NCBI RefSeq assembly: GCF_000372465.1
Contig: NZ_AQUZ01000032.1
Span: 1 to 46,780, forward strand
Length of the DNA stretch: 46,780 bases
Source of the DNA: Kribbella catacumbae DSM 19601
GTDB taxonomy: Bacteria; Actinomycetota; Actinomycetes; Propionibacteriales; Kribbellaceae
Direction of reading: 5' to 3'
This document shows, in pieces, positions 41,601-46,780 of this stretch (its first letter is position 1; the number at the start of each line of letters is the position of its first letter). Made by a program: the position numbers and the translations under genes. Under the pieces are notes generated by a model. That model searched no databases, was not told the DNA's origin, and saw only the letters and a program-made list of their open reading frames with translations.

Positions 41601-42393
41601 CACCTGACTGCAGGCCCACCGACCACTTGCTCGATGAGGAGAGCTTGGTGGCCGTGTACGAGCCGGCGTCACCGTTGGGGGCAGCGGCCACGACATAGAC
41701 CGAGCCCTTGCTGCTGGTAGTGCCCGCCGGGTCTGCCGGGACGTCAGCGATCAGCGTGTGCCGGGCGAGATCGACTCGGCTGCGTACGGGCTTGGCGCTG
41801 TCGCAGCCAGCGGCGGTTGGAGTGGTCAGGGCACAAGCCGGCTTGGCGAGCAGCCTCAGCCTCGACTCGAAGTTGCCGCCGTACGCGCTGGCGAATCCGG
41901 AGACATCGACCTGGACGCCGACCGGAGCGGAGGTCCGCACGCCATCAGCCCGCGTGAGCCGCAGGGCGAGGCCGTGACCACCCAGCCGCTCGGCGACCTT
42001 GCGGTCGAACGTCGTGACGGCAACCTCGTCAGGTCCGGCCGCTCGGGCAGCCGACGGCGTCACCGACACGGCCGTATTGCCGGCCTTACTGCTGGCCTCG
42101 GCCTTGTTGCCGGCCTTCGCTGGCGCCGGCACCTTCACCGTGGCCGTACCGGCCGCCGGCCAGACGACCTTGGCCGGCGTGGCTTGCGGACGCTCGGTGC
42201 CGGCTGTCGCCGGATCCAGCTGAGGCTTCACGGAGTCGGCCGGGACGGTGACGGCCGACTTCTCCGCGGAGACAGGTGCGGGCTTGGGCCTCTTTGGCTC
42301 GGCGGCCTCGACTACTGGTGGTTTCACCCCACCCAGCAAGACCGCGATCGCTACTACGCCGACAGTGACCGTACGCAGGCGTGACAAGTGCAT
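35602..42393 (-). CDS. Secreted RHS/YD-repeat polymorphic toxin with HINT domain and C-terminal nuclease-like toxin
   Basis: A 2263-residue exported protein. Signal peptide about 1-30; low-complexity Ala/Lys/Pro region to about 250; SpvB-like N-terminal sequence (about 260-480, with DLDLSYSSQSVDGM); YD/RHS repeats to about 1790; RHS core end RYYDAQLGRFLSTDP near 1800; Gly/Ala-rich hydrophobic region about 1840-1990; pretoxin HINT domain about 2005-2145, with TEDHPFWN and ending GLLVHNSC. The last 117 residues are the toxin tip, with DHVVEQSQAARSGF and NHPFNMNPV, which look like an HNH-type nuclease. YYSSKQPFTGGQTVRDWL recurs in such tips. GGGGGAG precedes the ATG. Confidence 0.9.
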   Translation of the reverse strand: MHLSRLRTVTVGVVAIAVLLGGVKPPVVEAAEPKRPKPAPVSAEKSAVTVPADSVKPQLDPATAGTERPQATPAKVVWPAAGTATVKVPAPAKAGNKAEASSKAGNTAVSVTPSAARAAGPDEVAVTTFDRKVAERLGGHGLALRLTRADGVRTSAPVGVQVDVSGFASAYGGNFESRLRLLAKPACALTTPTAAGCDSAKPVRSRVDLARHTLIADVPADPAGTTSSKGSVYVVAAAPNGDAGSYTATKLSSSSKWSVGLQSGDFNWSYPIPKVPAISGKAPDLDLSYSSQSVDGMTASENAQPSWAGLGWSLDTPYLERRYNGCSDDGGDTGDLCWAGEQLMLSLEGTSSELVKDKAAGGDIWRAKQDPGWRVERHKDAGNGDNDGEYWVVSTPQGMTFTFGRGKQARTGTATDSVFTVPVFGDDDGEPCHKSSVEDSWCTQAWRWNLDGVVDAHGNSTTYFYDQEKNKYARNGESGKSIEYVRGGHVRDIVYSQRSGAEGTTAPARLHFITNDRCIEAADGSGTCPAFDKDHASSYPDVPMDQVCTGSCTGDEQKSPTFFTGKLLRSVTAQRNEGDTFVDVDRVDFTYSFPKPSDGTSASLWLEKFQQVGMNGSGEQSLPAVVIAGRESPNRVDAAPGAGVPKLEKLRVTTVTDELGRRVEVGYGQPSGCTIDNFPEGKADTNTQTCFPGWRSNDNSSGFGWWHRYLTTSVTVVDQAGGSPDQVTEYRYRGKPAWHFDDDDVTPIERKTWSDWRGFGSVDVAKLNGGRAVEATRNLFFQGMDGDRLAGGGTKSVDVVDSQGTVVEDSPWLRGKEREQQQFKLDADAAPSYELGGSLHSYVSARTTPAEPGKTDPDDDAHQVVERESLKRETVIAEGNGARSTRTTRMTTTFDEYGQPTAVVDAAGDDVRCTRTSYARDAATVTGWMLAFPYRVRNYEGSCEAPKSLISGKDQYYDGADTPEAPVRKGDVTKTVAALTASGPDTITSSVTTSATFDDYGRTLTETDANGNVSKTAYAPTIGRPATVTETNALGHAEVTTMDPDRQQPLSVKDENGQVTTSGYDPLGRLLSVRTPEQAADAPAAKAFEYSLDPDHKLPPKILTKVLQSGTNYISSWTLLDSIGRERQEQEVSPASSSAEPRTILTDTRYDGAGHVVAESLPVVVPAAAGNALQAVPADKVVETRHSYDDLGRNIRAAHVAQGNQLWDSSTAYFGDHVRTTPPPGGVVKTTWTDVRGRQLRNEEGTGATKATTTYTYHPSGQAASVTDPGGHKATFGYDLLDRRTESNDPDAGQSRTQYDAVGNQVASWDAKTLGSGAAGPTLSMRYDVLNRPLERWAGKAGTGTKIASWSYDSAEISNGIGRGADQTTFRDGKAFVQAATGYDQRGRALGSKWTFPAGVGGLLHGSSYTVSYGYDAADHRVEKTYENAVIGAPKETVRTGYDELGNPTTLTGTLTDPLTGNTHTDPYLSATTYAADGKLGGRQYANKGFPLSRAYSYEEDTQRLSAIQTLVGNPLNNDVKTEQDDKYSWDQAGNVQQITDRTGHKPVATCFDYDGLQRLTHGWTTYKTDCSDAESTLTHDGPVGYNQSWTYSLDGNITSARSLHTTKNYSYGDAKHPHGVTKAGAESFKYDANGSMVERPGLLGSLIPTKLAWDAQNQLESETSTLVSKTEFVYAPDGTRMARVDPLGLTATLYIDGQEILVVAGVIKAATRFYDQAGVTVAERLELGKVIWQLNDTQGSAQIAVPDGTGIASRSYYSPYGEIRDLLLPPPTEHGWLGKTKDPTTGLNALGARYYDAQLGRFLSTDPASDLSSAQTANPYSYGANNPITYMDPTGLWSLSGAWNAVKSGVSKAVDWVDENKGLIANVAVGIGVGIAIGAVCATGVGCLIAAGVAAGAAGAAAGYGVDVAEGKKDFSWGGLATEVATGAAIGGLTAGAGAGLGAGARAVAGSTAGKAVTAAASKAGSSAANSAAGQAVRAGGKAVADTVKAGAGKVASAARSTGRTAAKACSFAAATTVVMAGGATKAIADVKPGDEVIAADPETGERGPRKVKEVFAHTDTLVDLAVDGEVITTTEDHPFWNATDHEFQRADRLDPGDEVLASDGRKVRVKGLVPGSQRTATAYNLSVEGIHTYQVGQRGLLVHNSCTVPTPRVDASTLPGYRSFSAAKRALGSPGQGKVYDHVVEQSQAARSGFAKTEINHPFNMNPVSARTNQIKANYYSSKQPFTGGQTVRDWLTGQSFKDQYTFGMDVLAKIKAGVIT

Positions 42394-42548
42394 GCCTCAC
42401 TCCCCCAGAGCGTTGTGACGTGGTGTACCAGGGCGGGAACACAACGCGTTCGAATCTGGCCGACCAGGCAAGCTCTGTCAACAGGAACTTGCTGCCACTG
42501 TCACTTTCTGTCCACGACCGGCTACCCGGCTGACGCCCTGCTAACAGC

Positions 42549-42581
42549 AGCACGCCCCGGCCGCATCGGCCGGGGCGTGCT
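42549..42581 (-). terminator. Strong hairpin terminator of the subtilase gene
   Basis: AGCACGCCCCGGCCG and CGGCCGGGGCGTGCT form a perfect 15-bp GC-rich stem around CAT. It lies 16 bases after the protease stop and 155 bases upstream of the toxin gene, insulating the two transcription units. It has no T-run. Confidence 0.8.
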
Positions 42582-42597
42582 GGTCAGGTACTGCGGG

Positions 42598-45450
42598 TCA
42601 GCCGACCGTCAGGATCTTGGTCGCGCTGAACGCCTGAGCGTGGTCGGCGTCGGCCGGGAACCACACCCGGTAGGCGATCTGGCCGCGGATCGCCGGCTTG
42701 ATCCCGAACGCGTACGCACCCGAGGAACTCAGCTTCACCGAGGCGATCGACTTCCAGACCTTGTTGCCGTACTGCTGCAGGTAAACGGGCGCGCCGTAGT
42801 GCGCCGGAGCGACGTACCCACTGAGCTTCGTCAACTGCCCAAGCCGGATCGACACCGGCGACAACGCGGCCGAGACCGTCGGCGCGACCTGCACGGTGAC
42901 GTCCGGGGTCCGGGTCCCCATCCGATCCTCGTTACCGGGATACGTCAGCATGTAGACCGACGACACCAACGGCTTGTGCACGAACGACATGTTCCCGGTC
43001 GTCGAGGTGTTCAGCGTGGCGAGCAAGGTGAACTTGGTGCTGTTCTTCGGCCGCACGTACAGGTTGACCGGAATGATGCTGCCCACCCCGTTGGCGGGAA
43101 TCGTGCTGCCCTTGATCGTGACCGAGCCGCCATAGTTGAGCAGCGTCGTCGACATCGCGATGCCTGTCTTCACACCCCACAGTCGCGACACCGCCACCGG
43201 GCTGACGTTGCCGGTGCGGTCCTTCACCCAAGCGCCATAGGTGTACGTCGTGTTCTGCGCGAGCCCGGTGTTCTTGAAGGCGGACGCAGTACCGGCGTAG
43301 ACGAGCGCGCCGGTGGTCAACGTCGGCACGGTGTTCCCGGCGTTGCGGCGGACGATCACCTGGTCGAGATCCGACAGCGGCGCGAGCTTCCACGTCAGCG
43401 TCGCGGCCAGGTACGCGCCCGTCGCGTCGAACGTCGGCGCCGCGGGCGGGTCGTCTCTCGTCGAGAACACGCTGCTGAACGGCGCAAGCGGAGTACCGCC
43501 GGCCTCCTGGACACCACTGACGACGATCCGGTACGGCGCGTTGTCGAGCAGCGGCGCGGTTGGCGTGAGCTCGGCCTTTTTGGTGGCCTCGTCGTACGCG
43601 ACCGTGGCACCCACGCTGGAACCGGTCTTGCCGTTCACCAGTCGCACCGTGCTCGGCGTGACGCTGGTCGCGAGCACCGGACGGGCAAACGTCACCACCG
43701 GCTTGGTGGTCACGAGCTGGTACGTCGTCATATCGGAAGGCTCGACGTCCCGCACCGGGTACGCGATCCCGGGAGTGGTGCCACCCGGCCCTTCCTCGGT
43801 GAAGCTCAGCGTGTACTGACGGGTGTCCCGCGATCCGTTGTTGTTGCGTACGGCGATGTACGTGGCGCCTGCCGCCACGCTGACATTGGCGGTCGCGGTC
43901 AGCGGCGCCGGGACGGCCGGGTTCGCCGGGAACGGGTTCACGGCAGTCGCCAGCGGCTCCAGGTCGGAGTTGTACACCTCGATGCGCGGAGCGATGTTCA
44001 CCGGGAGGTCGAGATTGAACTCCGAGCCGGTGAGCGACACCTTGAGATTGCGGGGAGCGGTTGACCACACCGAGTACCAGTCGACGTCGCCCTCGACGTT
44101 GAACGTGGAGCTGTAGGGCGTCGTGAGCGCCCGGGCCGGAGCGGGCTGGTCGTACGGGTCGGGGCGGACCACCGGAAAGTCGGTGGTCCACCTGCCACCG
44201 AGGGCTTGGTACGCGTCCAGGATGCCGGCGCCGTAGTACGGGTCGATGCCGCGCGGACCGGCGTCCCGGGCGGTCGCCTTCAACCGCGCCATCACCTGGG
44301 CCGGCGTCAACGTCGGCCACTTGCTCCGCACTAGTGCGGCGACACCCGCGACGATCGGCGAGGAGAACGACGTACCGGAGAGGCCCAGCCAGTACGGGTC
44401 GTAGCCGGCTGGCGTCTTCGCCCGCGGCGCAGTACTGGTGATGTCGAAGCCCGGGGCGGCGATGTCGACCGAGTCGCCGTAGGTGCTGAAGTCGGTCAAC
44501 GCGCCGTACCAGTTGGTGGCGCCGACCGACAGCACCTCGGGGTAGCCGGACGGGTAGTGCGGCGCGGAGAGGCCGGTGTTACCCGACGAGGCGACCAGCA
44601 CGACGCCCTTGGCGACGGCGTTCTGGATCGCGGTGTGCAGCACCGGGTTGGATTCACTGCTGCCGAGCGACATGTTGATCACCCGGGCGCCGTTCTTGAC
44701 CGCCCAGTTGATGCCGTTGATGAGGTTGGCGTCGCTGCCCTCACCGTTGTCGTCGAGCACCTTCACCGGCCGAACCTTGGCATTCCAGGCCACACCGGCG
44801 ATGCCGATCGTGTTGCTGGTCCCGGCCGCGATGATGCCGGTGACCGCCGTACCGTGACCGTCGCCGTCGTTCGGCGGCAGCGCGGTGTTGAACGTGTTGT
44901 AGCCCGGCAGCAGGTGACCGGCCAGATCCGGATGACCGGCGTCGACACCGGTGTCCAGTACGGCGACAGTCTGGGTGCCGGCCGACTTGCTCAGATCCCA
45001 GGCCTGGTTGACCCGAACGGTCGGCAGGTACTTCTGGTAGTTGGCGTAGAGCCAGTCGTTGGGCGTCGCAGTCTTGCGCCGAATGTAGTTGAGCGAGGCC
45101 TGCGCGACCGCGGGGTCGCTCTTGACCTTCTTCAACAGATCGGGCGCTGTGCCCTCGCCGGTCACGGTGACGATGTCCGAGGTGACCGACACGTCGGACT
45201 TGCCCTTGACCTTGGCCAGCGCGGCCTTACGGGCCGAGGTGGTTGCCTTCGCTTTGAACTGCACGATCACGGACTTCGCGTCGTACGCGGGTTTCGCCGC
45301 CCCTCTCTCGGGACGGAAGTCCGCCTTGAACGGACGCGGCTCGGCCGAGACGTCGGCAGTACCGGACGAGCCGGTCACCGCGACCAGGGTCGCCGCAACC
45401 ATGGCGGCGGGCAGACCTAGGCGGAGTAAATGGGCAGGACGGAGTAACAC
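42598..45450 (-). CDS. Secreted S8-family serine protease (subtilase) with Ig-like C-terminal domains
   Basis: A 950-residue exported protease. Signal peptide about 1-33; inhibitor-like propeptide about 55-130; peptidase S8 domain about 155-420 with the triad D166 (AVLDTGVD), H199 (DGHGTAVTG) and S361 (SGTSFSSP), and the oxyanion Asn in ASSGNTG. A pre-peptidase-type beta domain follows (about 440-560), then a Big_5-type domain (about 565-670, PSTVRLVNGKTGSSVG), a fibronectin-like domain (680-760) and C-terminal Ig-like modules. The GTG start at 45450 has a G-run six bases upstream. Extracellular protein degradation is the likely role. Confidence 0.92.
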   Translation of the reverse strand: MLLRPAHLLRLGLPAAMVAATLVAVTGSSGTADVSAEPRPFKADFRPERGAAKPAYDAKSVIVQFKAKATTSARKAALAKVKGKSDVSVTSDIVTVTGEGTAPDLLKKVKSDPAVAQASLNYIRRKTATPNDWLYANYQKYLPTVRVNQAWDLSKSAGTQTVAVLDTGVDAGHPDLAGHLLPGYNTFNTALPPNDGDGHGTAVTGIIAAGTSNTIGIAGVAWNAKVRPVKVLDDNGEGSDANLINGINWAVKNGARVINMSLGSSESNPVLHTAIQNAVAKGVVLVASSGNTGLSAPHYPSGYPEVLSVGATNWYGALTDFSTYGDSVDIAAPGFDITSTAPRAKTPAGYDPYWLGLSGTSFSSPIVAGVAALVRSKWPTLTPAQVMARLKATARDAGPRGIDPYYGAGILDAYQALGGRWTTDFPVVRPDPYDQPAPARALTTPYSSTFNVEGDVDWYSVWSTAPRNLKVSLTGSEFNLDLPVNIAPRIEVYNSDLEPLATAVNPFPANPAVPAPLTATANVSVAAGATYIAVRNNNGSRDTRQYTLSFTEEGPGGTTPGIAYPVRDVEPSDMTTYQLVTTKPVVTFARPVLATSVTPSTVRLVNGKTGSSVGATVAYDEATKKAELTPTAPLLDNAPYRIVVSGVQEAGGTPLAPFSSVFSTRDDPPAAPTFDATGAYLAATLTWKLAPLSDLDQVIVRRNAGNTVPTLTTGALVYAGTASAFKNTGLAQNTTYTYGAWVKDRTGNVSPVAVSRLWGVKTGIAMSTTLLNYGGSVTIKGSTIPANGVGSIIPVNLYVRPKNSTKFTLLATLNTSTTGNMSFVHKPLVSSVYMLTYPGNEDRMGTRTPDVTVQVAPTVSAALSPVSIRLGQLTKLSGYVAPAHYGAPVYLQQYGNKVWKSIASVKLSSSGAYAFGIKPAIRGQIAYRVWFPADADHAQAFSATKILTVG

Positions 45451-45572
45451 AGGGGACCCCCCAGGGCCTCAAAGCAATAGTCGCCCGGAGTATGCCAGGG
45501 TCTGCTCGGAACCGGCAGCCATCTCACCTGTCAAAAGCTGCAAACGGAAGACTGGCCGGGCGCTATTCGGGC

Positions 45573-46322
45573 TTATCGCTCCCAGCCGGCGGCAGGGTAT
45601 GGCCAGTCGGGGTCGTCCCAGCGAGCGGGGCCTGTGATTGTGAGCCGGTTGAGGATGTTGAGCAGGCGATCGTGACCGGCCAAGCGGCCGGGGGCGTGGG
45701 TTAGCAGCCAGGCGGTCAGTTCGCGGAGCTTTTCGTCCTTGCGGTCGATGGTTGACCAAGGCAAGTCGTCCGACAGCAGGATGAGGCCCCACTCATCGAC
45801 GAGCTCGGCGAGACGCTGAGTAGCCAACGGGTGATCGAGCGTTTCCCAGAATGCGAGCCAAGGGCCGACTGTCCCCGCTGCCCCACCACAGAGGGTAAGT
45901 GCTTGGTGGGCAGGCAGAGCGGCAGGTGAGGTAAGGCTGCGTACCCACCACGCTTCCAGAAACGTCCCAACGGCTGCTGCTTCGTCGATGGGCCACTGCT
46001 GCCAGTTGCCCCTCGCGATCCACTCACCCAGGTGTGGCAGGTCGTAATCGTCGACGCCACCCTCGGCCATCGCGACGGCGAGCTGGGGCAGGACCCTGCG
46101 CAGCACGGATGCTTGGTCGGCCCAGTCTGTGGCCCACACGGTACGGCGCAACAAGTCAGGGTCCAGCACGACGTCGGGAACCTTGAGGCTGGCAAGTTCC
46201 TCCGCACTGCCCCAGTGGCATTCGCACTGGATCTCGTCGGCGTGAGCGGTGGCCCCGCGGAAGTTGCGGGTGATCCGGGCCAGCGCATCATCCAAAGCCA
46301 GCGGGCCCGATGGGGCAGTCAT
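45573..46322 (-). CDS. Uncharacterised 249-residue protein
   Basis: I do not recognise this family. The protein is acidic, helical and Trp-rich, without signal peptide or membrane segment. Notable stretches are ADEIQCECHWGSAEELASLK with a Cys-x-Cys pair, LDPDLLRRTVWATDWADQAS and WDDPDWPYPAAGWE near the end. The ATG at 46322 is preferred; the frame continues upstream to 46565 but that part is Arg/Gly-rich and non-family-like. The composition recalls SMI1/KNR4-type or immunity-like cytosolic proteins, but no motif proves it. Confidence 0.7.
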   Translation of the reverse strand: MTAPSGPLALDDALARITRNFRGATAHADEIQCECHWGSAEELASLKVPDVVLDPDLLRRTVWATDWADQASVLRRVLPQLAVAMAEGGVDDYDLPHLGEWIARGNWQQWPIDEAAAVGTFLEAWWVRSLTSPAALPAHQALTLCGGAAGTVGPWLAFWETLDHPLATQRLAELVDEWGLILLSDDLPWSTIDRKDEKLRELTAWLLTHAPGRLAGHDRLLNILNRLTITGPARWDDPDWPYPAAGWER

Positions 46323-46698
46323 GAGCTCAGCCTTTCGGATGGCGCCAGATCCACGCCGCGCGCCTACCGCGTCGCAACATGCACGACCCAGACCGAACGA
46401 CATGACGACAGGCGGACAACCTAACAGCCAACCATCAGACCCGCTCCGAAGCCGGCTACACCGCCCTCCCCATCGCAGGCCTGGCGTTCCCGGCATCCCG
46501 CGCTCGCCAGACAGATGCTCGACGGCCTTGGCGAGCTCGAGCTTGACCGGCCCCACTGAGCGCAAATCAGCTCGTACCGTTGGGAGTAGGCGTTATCGGA
46601 TTCTGCACTATTCGGTGTGTGGCAAGGGATAGCCGCTTGTCACCGGCCTGGGCAGGCAACGGTGTTTTGGCGGGACTCTGGCATGTAGAGAACTCGTC
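46323..46698. other. Divergent intergenic region
   Basis: This 376-bp stretch separates the uncharacterised protein gene from the partial membrane protein gene and should hold both promoters. No hairpin or operator stood out. Short coding-like stretches (for example MLDGLGELELDRPH followed by a stop near 46515-46558 on the plus strand) may be a decayed gene fragment, but this is weak. Confidence 0.4.
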
Positions 46699-46780
46699 GT
46701 GGATCATGAGCCCGTGCAGAGCAACTTCTCCGACCCGCCCAGGTGGCTGGTGGCCGTCTGGATCGGTCTGATCGGCGGGG
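46699..46780 (+). CDS. Start of a membrane protein (partial)
   Basis: An open frame from GTG at 46699 (alternative GTG at 46714) to the right edge. It reads DHEPVQSNFSDPPRWLVAVW followed by a hydrophobic run, typical of a short cytosolic tail entering a first membrane helix. No strong ribosome site is seen. Only 27 codons are visible, so no family can be named. Confidence 0.4.
   Translation, partial: MDHEPVQSNFSDPPRWLVAVWIGLIGG

Noticed and set aside
46440..46560. Possible decayed gene fragment upstream of the partial membrane protein
   Set aside because: Coding-like stretches occur in two different frames (AGYTALPIAGLAFPAS and MLDGLGELELDRPH), but neither matches a family I know, so a pseudogene call is not justified.

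Overview
The window is high-GC, densely coded DNA with GTG starts, ATGA stop/start overlaps and long antisense open frames. It looks like an actinomycete of the Kribbella/Nocardioides group (Propionibacteriales). That placement is inferred from gene style and content and was not tested by a search. No rRNA, tRNA, CRISPR array, transposase or phage gene was seen.

Layout. (1) 2-4574, minus strand: a Tad/Flp pilus operon, tadA-tadB-tadC-small pilin-like protein-two TadE-like proteins, then a further coupled frame made of 16-residue repeats that runs off the left edge. (2) 4575-5824: a gene-free interval built from several families of repeats and hairpins. (3) 5825-7614: a SigE-type ECF sigma factor and a membrane protein with a duplicated outer domain. 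(4) 7644-14045: sugar-type regulation and metabolism, with a HutC/GntR regulator, an orphan Gfo/Idh/MocA oxidoreductase, two LacI regulators (one beside a perfect 16-bp operator) and a PhyH dioxygenase plus oxidoreductase pair. (5) 14133-19772: a secreted GH84 beta-N-acetylglucosaminidase, a small Cys-containing protein with a YnfA-type membrane protein, a class I amidotransferase-like protein divergent from a LysR regulator, and a DUF488 protein. (6) 19820-33488, minus strand: a 13.7-kb myo-inositol catabolic operon. Its order of transcription is Gfo/Idh dehydrogenase, iolE-like, iolC, Cgl0158-like aldolase, iolB, iolD, a second TIM-barrel isomerase, substrate-binding protein, permease, ATPase, a second Gfo/Idh dehydrogenase, and iolA/mmsA. 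A divergent HutC/GntR gene sits at its head. (7) 34440-42393: an archaeal-type IMP cyclohydrolase homologue, then a 2263-residue secreted RHS/HINT polymorphic toxin with a coupled DUF2019-like immunity gene. (8) 42598-46780: a large secreted subtilase, an unrecognised 249-residue protein and the start of a membrane protein.

How the genes work together. The inositol operon covers uptake by a single-domain ATPase ABC system, oxidation, dehydration, ring opening (IolD), isomerisation (IolB), phosphorylation (IolC), aldol cleavage and oxidation of malonate semialdehyde (IolA). The head GntR is the obvious candidate regulator. A close paralogue of it lies 25 kb away beside another inositol-dehydrogenase-like gene.

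The most unusual structure is at gene junctions. In the iol operon every gap between iolC and iolD is filled exactly by a short open frame (50, 17 and 84 codons). Each starts on the upstream gene's stop (ATGA) and ends on the downstream gene's start (ATGA). The 50-codon frame begins like the downstream gene and ends like the upstream gene, as expected after tandem duplication of a stop/start junction. Low-complexity N-terminal extensions occur at other coupled junctions in the same operon and in the tad operon. The window also carries short elements with 22-23-bp inverted arms (about 90-105 bp long) and a duplicated 85-bp hairpin element, neither of which I recognise.
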